A stretch of 64,000 nt of DNA, from positions 134,448,375-134,512,374 of the forward strand of contig NC_133121.1 in the NCBI RefSeq assembly GCF_033568475.1, in the 5' to 3' direction. Positions 11,081 through 21,060 of the stretch are shown here, piece after piece. The notes below the pieces were generated by a model. It saw only the letters and a program-made list of their open reading frames with translations, did no database searches and was not told the origin of the DNA. Within the stretch, counting starts at the first letter, position 1. Each line of letters begins with the position of its first letter. A program made the translations under genes and the position numbers. Source of the stretch: Henckelia pumila. Its lineage: Eukaryota; Streptophyta; Magnoliopsida; Lamiales; Gesneriaceae.

Positions 11081-12937
11081 CTCTTGTTAAGAAATCTGCA
11101 AGAATATTTTCATGAGATTTAATAATAACAATATCAAAAATATAATTTTGACATAAAGCTTGCCATCTTAATAACCTAGCTTTCTCAGGTTTAGATTCAA
11201 TCTTATTTCTTAAAAAAGCTTTTACCTGAGTGTTATCAACTTTCAAATTGAATTTTTTAGCAAGTAAAAATAATGGCCATTTTTCGAAAGCCCTTTTAAC
11301 TGCATAAAATTCCTTCTTGTTGATATGTCATCTGATAGCCTCAGATTCTGAAAAAATATCGCTATAATATCTGCATGGTATTTCTCCATCTGGAGTGATT
11401 TTAGTAAGCACTGCTGCCCACCATTCATCACTAGCATCCGTAAATAGCACCAGATCATCTTCATCCACATGTATAGCCATTTTTGGGAGATTCTTACATA
11501 TCTCCTTTAATTGGTTCATCCCTTTAGTATGGTCATCGGTCCATATAAACCTTGCATCCTTTTTTAACAAAGGACTGATCACCTTTCTGTACATTGTCAG
11601 ATTGTTTATGAACATCCCTGCAAAATTAACTACTCCTAGAAAACTTTGGAGTTGTTTTACATCTTTGAGTTTATCTGGAAAATTCTTTACCTTTTCCACA
11701 ATATGGGGTTGTAGAATTATTCCAGTAAGGAATTCAATTTTCCTTGTTGCTATGACTGCTTTCTTTTCAGATAAAATCAGTCTTTCTTGTTTAAAAATTT
11801 TAGAAAAAATCTCTAAATGTTTAACATGTTCATCTATATTTTTTGATGCTATAAGAATATCATCAATATAAACAAACATGAAGTTGAAATAATCTTTAAA
11901 AAGATTATCCATCTTTCTTTGAAATATTTGGGGTGCATTAGCCAATCCCATAGGCATGACTTCCCAGATATAATGTCCTTGTGGTGTAGAGAAGGCTGTG
12001 AATTTCTTACTGCCTTCTTTCATTCGAATCTGGTAAAATCCAGACTTACAATCAAATTTTGAGAACACTCTAGCATTTCGTACACAGCTAATTAGATGTT
12101 CTCTATTGGGTATGAAGTACCCATCAAACTCTAGGATTTTATTAATACCTTGGTAGTTAATAACTAACTTGGGTTTCCCTCTTTTTATTTCACCATGATT
12201 CCTGACCAGAAAACCTGGGCTGCTACATGGAGAAACTCGTTCTTTGATTAGACCAAGGTCCAAATGTTCCTTGATAATCATTCTCATATCCCTTTGATCT
12301 GTTATGTTCATTGGGATAGGCTTATATCTGACGAAGTCATACTCTTTGCCTTCCTTTAGAGTAAGACTGGCTATATACTCTGTTTGGAGTTCTTGTTCTG
12401 TTGTTATTTTCAACATGGTTTCTCCAAACCTTCTTGGATCTTTCATTTTTGGGTGGAAAAGTTGTCCTTTATCACCACACTGGCTACGAAATATTATCGG
12501 CAATTGTCGATAGAAAGCAACCTTGAGTCGTTGAACGATAATTTTATGATCACAAATTGTAGTGAACATAAGTCTTCTTGATTCATTGTCTTGTGTGTAC
12601 TTTTAAACATTTGTAAGAAGTTATTTTCTAACAGGATATCAGCTCCTGTATCATGGAAATAGATTGGTGGTGTCTTTACCTTGTACCAAGGTGTTTGACC
12701 TGCTCCTCCCATAAGGATCTCTGCTTGTTTTATTCCTTTGCAAAGAATTAAAATTTTTCGAGAGAAATCTCGTCCAGCAATTTTTGGCAATTATTCTTCC
12801 CATTCTTCAGGAAAAACTTCTCTTTTTGCTGTACAAATTCCTGCTCTTGAGTTAATATAAGCTGCAAAGTACTCAGCTTTATATTGTTCATACAACATCC
12901 CTATCGGAATGTATATGGAGAAAGGACTTGTTGTCAT
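11067..12937 (-). pseudogene. EPRV pol: aspartic protease, reverse transcriptase, RNase H
   Basis: The start codon (12935-12937) overlaps the stop of the preceding small ORF as ATGA. The protease region lacks the expected D-T/S-G triad and reads N-S-R at 12845-12853, so its active site is gone. TAA at 12791-12793 interrupts it, and a frameshift lies near 12575. The RT frame then runs open from 12569, with the fingers/palm blocks (FDCKSGFYQIRM, MPMGLANAPQIFQ) and the catalytic YIDDILIAS. RNase H starts at LFTDASDEWWAA and is cut by TGA at 11328-11330. Its remaining part continues in frame to about 11067. No integrase follows, which separates it from gypsy-type pol. Breaks total two stops, one frameshift and a dead protease. 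Confidence 0.87.
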
Positions 12938-13200
12938 TTTTTAAAAGGATTACTAAATGGCCCTGCCATTTTTATCAGACTGTATTGTAACTCAGTAATC
13001 CAATTAAGACTATTCACCTTTAGTTTTCCTAAGGCCTCAGAAGGTAGAGTATGGTTACTCCTTTCCACTTCTTCAATGCGTTCTAGTAAATCATGTTCAT
13101 GACTTACTAATTTCAACAGTTGCTTCTTTCTCTGTTTGTAAACAGAGTTTTCGAATCTGATTAAGGGATTGTCCCTTATCCAATTCTCTTGGTTTTCCAT
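12934..13200 (-). CDS. EPRV small ORF between movement protein and pol (88 aa)
   Basis: This short frame has no internal stop. It starts 12 bases after the movement-protein stop and ends in an ATGA overlap with the pol start. The predicted protein is highly charged, with an amphipathic helix suited to a coiled coil (KKQLLKLVSHEHDLLERIEEV) and a short basic, phenylalanine-containing C-terminus (PFSNPFKK). Size, coiled coil and basic tail recall the virion-associated protein of other caulimovirids, but there is no diagnostic motif and I leave the function open. Confidence 0.55.
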   Translation of the reverse strand: MENQENWIRDNPLIRFENSVYKQRKKQLLKLVSHEHDLLERIEEVERSNHTLPSEALGKLKVNSLNWITELQYSLIKMAGPFSNPFKK

Positions 13201-13212
13201 CTTGTAGAATTA

Positions 13213-14449
13213 TTATTGAATTCTCCAAGTCTTTTCTTTTGCCATAAACTCTATTCCTTTTTCAAGGCGTTTCCATGGTTTATGGTCCTCTAGAAACTCT
13301 AGGCCAAGAATGAGCTGATCCACTTCTTTTCCTGGAATTCCACAGATTTGAACTTCCAATTCTCCAATATTTATTAATCCTTGGTAAGTTCCTGTTACCT
13401 GCTGCTCTAAATAGTAAATCGAGTTACAAGGAAATTGGTTCCTGTGACTTGTAATCTCGAATACTATTTTGACTTCTTTCCATCCTTCTGGAGATCTAAG
13501 TTTTCCTATTATTGAAAACTCCTTTTCTTCTGGTGGAATTTCCTGAATAGGAGATTTTTCCCACCTTCGACTTGTCATTCGGTCGCCTTGGAAAGATAAC
13601 CTTCGGGGTTCTATTTTAAGGTCTCTGTATAGAACCGGTTTATCTTGTATTTGAATGTCTGTTTCTTGAATTAAAGAAAACTCGATTCTTTCCGGGTATA
13701 TTACTTGAGCAACTTTTCCAAAGATTTCTAAAATTTCAATAAACTCATTTCTAATGAATAATTCAGAGTGATGAGTATTAGAAAGAGCATATGAAATTTG
13801 ATAAGTAATAGAATATGGTCTATTACCTTTCTTCATTAATCTTTTTTCCTTGAAGTTTTGGTGCAACGTCAAGGCTCGACTAAAATCTCTGTCAGCTCAA
13901 TTGTAGGCTATTCTTGGATAAATAACTCCTACAATTTTTCCTGCACGTAGATTTCCTGAGATCGTACCCAGAACAACATCTTGGATATTCCCCATTCTTT
14001 TTATCACATACTACGATATCTATGGGTGAATCTATTCCTTCTTTAAAAGTTGCCTTGATCATTATTTGGATTGCTCCAATATGAATCTAAGACATCGTTC
14101 TTGCTACCTTACCTTTCAGTTTCTGCAATTCCTCTCTTACTTCTTCAAAAGGAATTAACTGCATCTCTATTTGATTACTTGTTAACTCCATAGGGATTGC
14201 CATTTCCCTTCTGGATACTTTGTAAATCAAATGATGTCTTCTTTGTCTAAGCCCTAGGTTGCCTAAGACTCTTTCTACTTGTCCTGCCAAAAATTCTTGG
14301 TACTTTTGTAACGTTGGATTTTCTCTCATAATCCTTTGGATCATATTATGAGATATCGTGGTTTGGCTAAAGAATCCAGCCAAACTTTCATGTGTTTCAT
14401 GCCGAAACACTTCCTCTTTATTCTGATTCTGATTCTGATTCTGATTCAT
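13213..14449 (-). pseudogene. EPRV movement protein (30K superfamily), broken
   Basis: The start at 14447-14449 lies inside the 3' end of the coat-protein gene, in another frame. The frame contains HLIYKVSRREMAIPMEL and then, after TAG at 14087-14089, the conserved movement-protein core (GAIQIMIKATFKEGIDSPI). A one-base slip in an A-run near 14015 shifts the frame, and TGA at 13897-13899 follows. The remainder from 13872 is open to TAA at 13213, with ITYQISYALSNTHHSEL near its start. 30K proteins form tubules through plasmodesmata for cell-to-cell spread. The 3' part (ILGLEFLEDHKPW) looks vaguely protease-like but sits in the same frame and is taken as the C-terminus of the movement protein. 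Confidence 0.75.
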
Positions 14450-15823
14450 CCTCGGAATCTTCTTGACTAAACAATATCTCTTCTTCGTATATGATTTCAT
14501 CTGAGGGGATATCCTCAAATTGATATACTTGGACTAGATCTTGAAAGAAGACCGCATCATCCATATCTGGTGTTGCTTCAAAGAGTTTAACTCATTTTTT
14601 CTTGTTTTCTGGACAATTTGTAGATATATGTCCTCTTGCTCCACATGTCCAGCAGTTTCAATCCTTGAAACTTTCACTTGCTCTTGTATGAGTTCTTCTG
14701 AAAGTTCTTCTTGATGGTGTTCTTCCCCTACTTTGTGATGAGCTTGTTGCTGGGGATGTTCTTGTAGGTCCACTTCTTCTACCTGATTTATAAGATCCGG
14801 CCTTTTGTTTGGACCAAAATGTTCTTGGTTTCCAAGAACTTCTCATTCTTTTATTATATGGATTATTTCTGAATTTCTTCCTTTTAAATCCCTGTGATCT
14901 GTTTTCAATGATCGTTGGAAGATCATTTTCTCTGCAACATAAAGGTGTACGCTTATCTATACCCCTTATTTTCTTGTAGTTCTTCTGTAATGCTGTCATA
15001 TGACACCATTCTGCCAATTTTCCTTTTAGAAAAGAGGCTCGTCTTGCCAAAGTATCAAGATTTCCTGGAACGTATTCTTTAATCAGCATTTCTCTTCAGG
15101 GACTTGGCATTTTTGCGAAAAATAGCTGAATAGCTATATTTTCCTCGACTCCCGAATTCCATCTGTATTTAGTGAATAACATAATGTATTCATCAACTAA
15201 ACAAATATCATTTATTCGAGGCTATACAGAGCTTGAATATATCTTTTTTTTTTCTCTGTATCTTGATTATTGAAATAGTCTACCCCTATGAATTGTGCTT
15301 TAAATAGGGTGGCCATTCTTCCTCCAATCTCGCTAAAGGATTCTCCTGCTAAGATTGATTCCTTAGTTTTTGGCATAGTCATCTCCCATGCGATCTTAAC
15401 AGATCCCATTAGACTCATTTCTAGAAGTTTAATGAATCCTTCTTTATTGAGATCCAATGTCCCTGCTGCAATTCTCATTGCTGACGTCCAGTCATCTATG
15501 AGATCTTCTCTGTTTTTGAAGTCCAGAACATCCAGGTTTAACATAACCCCATACGGATGTATCGGGTCTAAAACAGTTTTTCCATAAGGAGTTTGATGTA
15601 TTGGTATCTTACTCCGTCTTGATCTGGTTCCTGCTGGATGTGAATTTTCTCCTACATGAAACTCACTATGTGGTTCTTCTGTTTTAACAACATATCTATG
15701 GGGATTCCCTATGGGTTGTTCACCTTTAGGGGAATTTATTTTTAGATCTACTACTTTGAAATTCGCAAAAGAATCCGCAAGATCTTGTAGATCCTCGAGA
15801 TTTAATCTTTCTAAAGTAGTCAT
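14418..15823 (-). pseudogene. EPRV coat protein with CCHC zinc knuckle, broken
   Basis: The start codon overlaps the ORF1 stop as TGATG at 15821-15825. The first frame is open to 15212 and includes DDWTSAMRIAAGTLDL and IGVDYFNNQDTEKKK. There it shifts frame; the continuation carries TGA at 15096-15098, 14658-14660 and 14592-14594. Downstream are a strongly basic region (about 14700-14900), then the capsid zinc knuckle CWTCGARGHISTNC (C-x2-C-x4-H-x4-C, near 14610-14655). The end is an acidic tail made by a hexamer repeat, stopping at TAA 14418-14420. Basic region, knuckle and acidic tail are the usual caulimovirid coat layout. Confidence 0.8.
14422..14448 (-). repeat. Hexanucleotide repeat read in two frames
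   Basis: Four to five tandem GAATCA units (minus strand) encode Ser-Glu repeats at the coat-protein C-terminus. In the overlapping frame they encode Asn-Gln repeats at the movement-protein N-terminus. Confidence 0.8.
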
Positions 15824-16194
15824 CAGATAGTATTTTTCTCTGATACTGCTTTTATAAGATTAATCATCATCTCATCATCAGTTAAAGGTTTTTGAACCAT
15901 TTTCGTTTTACCTTTCTGATGTAACAGAAGTTCGGTACCAAACGAGAGTGGTAACCTTCCTCCTGTATTTTTCTTCCTAGAACTAGAAATGTGTTCTAGA
16001 TTTATGATTTTGGATTGAAGATCCTTTAGAGTTACAAGAATTTTTTCTTGTTTCTTAAGAATTTCTCCAATCTGCCGAGGTATTTCATACAGCCGATTGC
16101 TGTAATATTGTACCGTCTTTTGAATTTCTCTAAGATATCCGGAGATTTTAGAGGAATCTGGTGTGATCTCTAAAAATTGAGAATTAGAAATCAT
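15823..16194 (-). CDS. EPRV ORF1, coiled-coil protein (123 aa), uninterrupted
   Basis: The first gene after the leader has no break. Its stop overlaps the coat-protein start as TGATG, the arrangement used for termination-reinitiation. The protein is helical, with a long predicted coiled coil in the middle (REIQKTVQYYSNRLYEI, KKQEKILVTLKDLQSKI), then a basic serine/lysine stretch and an acidic C-terminus. ORF1 proteins of related viruses are small coiled-coil proteins of poorly known role. No catalytic motif is visible. Confidence 0.6.
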   Translation of the reverse strand: MISNSQFLEITPDSSKISGYLREIQKTVQYYSNRLYEIPRQIGEILKKQEKILVTLKDLQSKIINLEHISSSRKKNTGGRLPLSFGTELLLHQKGKTKMVQKPLTDDEMMINLIKAVSEKNTI

Positions 16195-16393
16195 ATTTCT
16201 TAATCTTTTCAGAGAGTATAAAAGACCTAAGTCTCTTTTGTAAAGAATAGATTCACTTGTTTATGAGATTTCATATAAATAAAACCCTTCTGGTTCAAAC
16301 TCTCGTTTGAATCCATAGTTTGTTGAAAATCTCTTTCTCAACAAAGAAAAGTCTGATTTAATTAATAATATAAAGTCTGAATAAAATTACCTA
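16195..16393 (-). other. EPRV leader between primer site and ORF1
   Basis: The leader has two short perfect hairpins. One is TTCAAAC / GTTTGAA around a 4-base loop (16294-16311); the other pairs TTTGTTGA (16319-16326) with TCAACAAA (16338-16345). Caulimovirid leaders are structured and carry short upstream frames for ribosome shunting. This one is too short for the full shunt structure, so part may have been lost or lies left of the solo LTR. Confidence 0.45.
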
Positions 16394-16406
16394 GGCTCTG
16401 ATACCA
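16394..16406 (-). promoter_or_regulatory. EPRV minus-strand primer binding site (tRNA-Met)
   Basis: On the minus strand the site reads TGGTATCAGAGCC, complementary to the 3' end of plant initiator tRNA-Met, as in caulimovirids. It defines position 1 of the viral genome and lies about 200 nt upstream of ORF1. Confidence 0.85.
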
Positions 16407-16429
16407 TTTTTGAGCCCAAAGGAAATATT

Positions 16430-16591
16430 AATAATAATTGTTAGAATAAGGGTATTATAGGCAATTTTTAGTTTGAGGGACATATTAAGAAAACTATTTG
16501 TTAAATAAGGGACATAATTAGGAACGAATAAAGTGTTAGTATATTTTTGGGAAATTTAGAAAACTTTGAGGACGTAATTGGGTATTATCCC
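16430..16591 (-). repeat. Right terminal inverted repeat
   Basis: The reverse complement starts GGGATAATACCCAATTACGT and aligns with 7065-7230. It abuts the EPRV within about 25 bases of the primer site. Confidence 0.65.
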
Positions 16592-16599
16592 ATTTTTTT

Positions 16600-17418
16600 T
16601 ATATTGATTAAACTTCCTAAGCTATCTACTTGATCAAGTATATATATTATGAATTTTTTTATAATTGAAAAGTTATCATTTATTTTATTTTACATTCTTG
16701 AGCTTTCATATCCGCGTTCCATATGCCATTTAATTTCATTAATTTTAAAAATTGATCATTTCATTTTTATTTTTCAAGAAAACTTGTTCACTTCTCTGTC
16801 TCCTCTTTCTTTCTTTTTCTTTTTCTTTTTTCCCCTTTCATGCTTCAAATTTGTTTTTGTTTTTGTATTTTTGTATTTTTTGTCAATTCAAAATATCTTC
16901 TCCTCCCTTTGATTGGCATTTCATTTGTTACGCGCATGCATCGTACATGTGTTTTTAGCATTATGGATTTTGAGATACCCTAGAATCAATAGACGAAGGA
17001 ATGGACCGACTACTGATTACCTTAATTCTTTGTTTGATTTCATTTATTAAGATCCAACTTGGGATTGATCGATGGAGGATTCGAGTTTTAATTAATTTAT
17101 GCAATCATTTATTGCTCATCACGAAGACTATACAAAAAATTCATCATATTAATTAAGTAATAACTATCGTAATCTGTTCCAAAGTTTATTGAATATTAAC
17201 AAATTTTAGTTGGATTTTCATCGAAGAAACCTGTTACGGGGTTTGCTTTATGATTTATTTCAGCGTCATAGGTAGCTATTAACTTAAAATAATGTATTCA
17301 ATTGTTGACTTCCTACGTTAATTGCTTTGCTATCCCTTAACAACTATACTACTATTGTGTAACAAAATCATATAATAATATATTATCATGTTCCTGTAAA
17401 TATATATATATATATATA
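16600..17418. other. Intergenic, ends in (TA)n
   Basis: AT-rich DNA with pyrimidine runs near 16800-16900 and a (TA)n tract at about 17399-17418 that served as target for the next element. No gene is supported. Confidence 0.5.
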
Positions 17419-17689
17419 TATTGAAAAATATATTATTATTATTATGTTGAATATTAAATGTTGAATGTTGAATATTGAGTTGTAAAATAGGGAAAATTAG
17501 TGTGTGATGATGTAGATGATGATGTATTAATTTTTGGACTAATCTCAAATGTGGATCTATAAATAGGTCTTCATTTGTGATGAAAAATATAATTGAGTTG
17601 AGAGAAAAATATTATAAAGTGTAGAGTTTGATATATTTTGAATTTTGGAGTTTTTACTTTTTACCATATATTTTTATTTTTTCACAACA
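17419..17689 (+). repeat. 5' LTR of outer copia (271 bp)
   Basis: It matches 32862-33139. It contains a small array of TTGAA(T)AT(G/T) units near the start, with fewer units than in the 3' LTR. A TATA box follows (CTATAAATAGG near 17557-17567), and the end is TTCACAACA. The first TG has become TA, leaving the terminal dinucleotide mutated. Confidence 0.9.
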
Positions 17690-17706
17690 CGTTATCAGCA
17701 CGATCG
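17690..17706 (+). promoter_or_regulatory. Candidate primer binding site of outer copia
   Basis: CGTTATCAGCACGATCG directly follows the 5' LTR, where minus-strand priming occurs. I recall similar sequences after the LTR of other plant copia elements but do not assign the tRNA. Confidence 0.5.
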
Positions 17707-17829
17707 CTCGAAGGTTCTCTATAATTTCCGACGCTCCAAAACACAAAGAGAAGACAAAAATATTTAACAAGTAAGTATATTTATTTTATTGTTTATTTAT
17801 TTATTGTGTATATATTTAATATATAATAT

Positions 17830-18300
17830 CATGTTATTATCAGACATAAAAAAAATAAGTTTTTAAAAATTTGTTATAAATCCTGGGAGGATGTTAAGAC
17901 GACATCCCACACTCCCAGTAAGGGATACGACAAGTATAAAAGCCTCTAAGGTTTTTAAATAATAACGTGATATGATTATACATTATTGCTTATATACTTT
18001 TATTGTGTAATTATATTTGTACAATTTCATGTTATTATATAAGAGGTTGTCTATGACACCGACCTTATAATAACATGATATGATTATACATTACTGCTTA
18101 TATAATTTTATTGTCTAATTATATGTGTATAATTTCATGTTATTATATAAGAGGCTGTCTATGACACTGACCTTATAATAACGTGATATGATATATATTT
18201 ATTATGTATATATACTAACTATATCAATATATAATTTCATGTTATTATATAAGAGGTTGTCTAGGACACTGACCTTATAATAACGTGATATGATATATAT
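17830..18300 (+). repeat. Tandem hairpin repeats in the outer-copia leader
   Basis: A unit of about 100-110 bp is repeated, with clear copies at 18031-18074, 18139-18182 and 18241-18284 and a weaker one before them. Each has a self-complementary core: GTTATTATATAAGAGG pairs imperfectly with CCTTATAATAAC around TTGTCTATGACAC. It lies between the primer site and gag. Confidence 0.75.
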
Positions 18301-18710
18301 TTTATTATGTATATTTAATTATGATTATCATTATATGCATCACATGATTATCACGAATTTTTATTCAACACATACTCGATTTTTTTTTACCCCAACGGTA
18401 ACAAACGGCTAGTTTTTGGTCTATAAATATGTTCACTCAAACTCATTTTTAATCACACCAAATTCACTCTTTCTCTCAAAATAATTTCTCCTCGATTTTT
18501 CAAAGATGAAGATGATGGCATTTCTAAGGCTATTTTTCATAACGATTATGATCATCATGCTCACGAGTTTTGTACTCATCAGCGATTTTCCACTACATAC
18601 TTTTTTTTTATTTGTACACGCACTTGTAATCTTCGTTCTTCCATTATTTTGTATTGTCATATTAATGGAAATAAAGTAATAAAATGCATTGTTATTTTTC
18701 TAGTACCACC

Positions 18711-19745
18711 ATGTCAAATTTGACAAAGATTGAATTCGTTGCGCTCGATATCACTGGAAAGAATTATATGTCATGGACTCTCGATGTAGAGATGCATCTT
18801 GAGTCATTGGGTCTAAGTGATACCATCAAAGAAATTAATATATCAACCTCACAAGATAAAGCAAAGGCAATGATTTTCTTACGCCGACATCATGATGAAG
18901 GGTTAAAATGTGAGTATCTCACAGAAAAAGACCCAATGATTTTATGGAAAGGGTTGAAAGAAAGATTTGAGCATATGAGGGAAGTGATACTTCCGACCGC
19001 CCGTGATGAATGGAATACGTTAAGATTCCAAGACTTTAAAAAAGTCAGTGATTATAATTCTGCGATGTATCGAATAGTCTCGCAATTAAAATTCTGTGGA
19101 CTTGAAGTCACAGAGATGGAAATACTTGAGAAAACATTTTTCACTTTTCACGCATCAAATATAACTCTACAGCAATAGTATAGAGTGCGTGGTTTTACGA
19201 GATATTCTGAACTCATTGCATGTCTTCTTGTGGCGGAAAAGAACAACGAATTGTTAATAAAAAATCATCAATCCCGACCCACTGGATCAACGGCATTTCC
19301 TGAAGCAAATGTCGTAATGAAAAATGAAAACCAAAATCAAAGGCATAGATCAGATTTTGGTCGTGGACGAGGTCGAGGAAGTGGGCGTGGGCATAAAAAT
19401 TATCGCGGTCGTGCTCGTGGCCGTGGATATGAAAATAATTGAGATAGTTATTTCAATAACTTATCTCAAAAAAACGTCACGAACCACCCACCAAAAAGGC
19501 AGCATGAAAATACGAGTGAAAATGAAAATCACTCAAAAAGATCTGAGAGTGTTTGTTATAGATGTGGCACTCCAGGACATTGGTCACATATTTATCGAAC
19601 CCCTGAGCACCTATGTAAGCTCTATAAAGAATCGACAAAGTGGAAAGGAAAAAAGACCAATTTTATTGAAAATAGTGACCATTTAATTGGTTCAACTAGT
19701 TTCAATGCTGCAGATTTTTTGAATGATTTCGAAGACATTGATTAA
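18711..19745 (+). pseudogene. gag of outer copia, two stops
   Basis: One frame of 344 codons plus stop starts at MSNLTKIEF. It contains the UBN2-type gag domain (WKGLKERFEHM, FQDFKKVSDYNSAMYRI) and an Arg/Gly-rich stretch. A zinc knuckle follows whose last cysteine is replaced by tyrosine (CYRCGTPGHWSHIY, near 19554). TAG at 19176-19178 and TGA at 19440-19442 interrupt it; the stops are single C-to-T changes from plausible Gln and Arg codons. Gag would form the virus-like particle. Confidence 0.85.
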
Positions 19746-19870
19746 AATATTGGTGGGACTAGATTGTAACAAATTTTTATTTTTCATGCATTCTTGTATT
19801 ATAAAGCATGTTATATTTTGCATTTGTATTGTACTTAATTTTTCTTTATTGCATTTTTTTGAAGTTTGAT

Positions 19871-21060
19871 ATGGAAAATGCGATGAGCAAACATGGAAAT
19901 AATATCATGGAAATTTGCATACCGGATAATGGTACAACGCACACTATTCTGTGAGATGAAAAATATTTCATGGAAATAAAACCAACAAAAACAATGGTGA
20001 ATACCATATCAGGTCCTGTAGACTTGATTGAAGGTTGTGGTAAAGCACAATTTTTGTTACCAAATGGTACAAAATTTCGGATAAATGATGCTTTATATTC
20101 ACCACAATCGAAAAGAAATTTGTTGAGTTTTAATGACATATATTCTCATGGATATGATACTGAGACGATAACTGATGGAAATCAGAAATATATGTATCTT
20201 ACCACATATAAATCAGGAAAAAATATGTGGTTGAAAAATTATCAATGCTTCCTACTGGATTGCATTATACACATATAAGGTCAATCGAATCAAATATGGT
20301 GGTTAATAATTCTTCAATATTAACCAATTGGCATGATCGATTGGGACATCCTGGTTCAATAATGATGCGAAAAATTATTGAAAATACATATGGTCATCCA
20401 TTGAAAGACCAGAAGATCTTTCAGAATAATAAGTTTCAATGTAAAGCATGTTCTCTTGGAAAACTTATTATAAGACCATCACCAGCTAAAATCCAAACAG
20501 AATCACTCATATTTCTTAAACGTATTTAGGGTGATATTTGTGGGCCAATTCATCCACCATGTGGACCATTTTGATATTTTATAGTATTGATCGATGCCTC
20601 CAGCAGATGGTCACATATATGCTTATTGTCAACTCGGAATGTGGCATTTGCAAGATTAATGGCTCAAATAATAAAATTGCGGAATCAATTTTCCGATTAT
20701 ACAATCAAAAAAATAAGACTTGATAATGCTGGAGAATTTAAGTCCCAAACTTTCAATGACTATTGTATGTCAATGGGAATTACTGTTGAACATCATGTTG
20801 CTCATGTTCATACACAGAATGGATTAGCTGAATCATTGATTAAACGTCTACAAATGATTGCTAGACCAATGATTATGAGAACAAAACTCCCTATTTCTAT
20901 ATTGGGACATGCAATTTTACATGCTGCGGCATTAATTCGCATTAGACCAAGTGCATATCATAAATTCTCCCCATTGCAACTTGCATTTGGTAAAGAACCA
21001 AATATTTCTCATCTGAGAATTTTTGGATGTATGGTGTATGTGCCTATTGCACCACCTCAA
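19871..21060 (+). pseudogene. pol part 1 of outer copia: protease and integrase (interrupted)
   Basis: Pol sits in a separate frame about 125 nt after gag. The protease site reads D-N-G instead of D-S/T-G (near 19922) and is followed by TGA. A frameshift near 20220 precedes the GAG-pre-integrase zinc region (WHDRLGHPG, CKACSLGK). TAG at 20527-20529 and TGA near 20572 follow. The integrase core shows D (GDICGP), D (RLDNAGEF) and E (NGLAESLIKR). The frame runs straight into the inner element after APPQ. Downstream coding resumes at 30406. Confidence 0.85.

Larger units (their letters stand above)
9353..16425 (-). mobile_element. Endogenous pararetrovirus (Caulimoviridae, solendovirus-like), defective
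   Basis: Read on the minus strand from right to left, the elements are a tRNA-Met primer site, a leader, ORF1 and coat protein. Then follow movement protein, small ORF, protease/RT/RNase H, transactivator-like protein, promoter and poly(A) signal. RT with YIDD plus a 30K-type movement protein and no integrase identify a plant pararetrovirus rather than an LTR retrotransposon. Separate coat and movement genes upstream of pol, with a last transactivator gene, is the order I associate with solendovirus- and cavemovirus-like EPRVs; the genus is inference. Every large gene carries at least one stop or frameshift, so the copy cannot make functional virus. Confidence 0.85.
7065..16591. mobile_element. 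Mutator-like terminal inverted repeats enclosing an EPRV
   Basis: The left end (GGGATAATTCCTAAATATGT at 7065) and the reverse complement of the right end (GGGATAATACCCAATTACGT at 16591) are related. With small gaps the similarity continues for about 160 bp, to roughly 7230 on the left and 16430 on the right. The flanks are ATTTTTTT at 7057-7064 and at 16592-16599, an exact but low-complexity 8-bp duplication. Long inverted repeats with an 8-9 bp duplication fit a Mutator-like element. No transposase was found. The interior is a decayed pararetrovirus plus a solo LTR, so the viral DNA either inserted into the transposon or was acquired by it. Confidence 0.6.

Noticed and set aside
11243-11470. 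75-codon minus-strand frame
   Set aside because: It is a shadow of the RNase H frame, which continues past the TGA at 11328.
11395-11871. 158-codon open frame on the plus strand
   Set aside because: It is the antisense of the EPRV reverse transcriptase and has no protein features.
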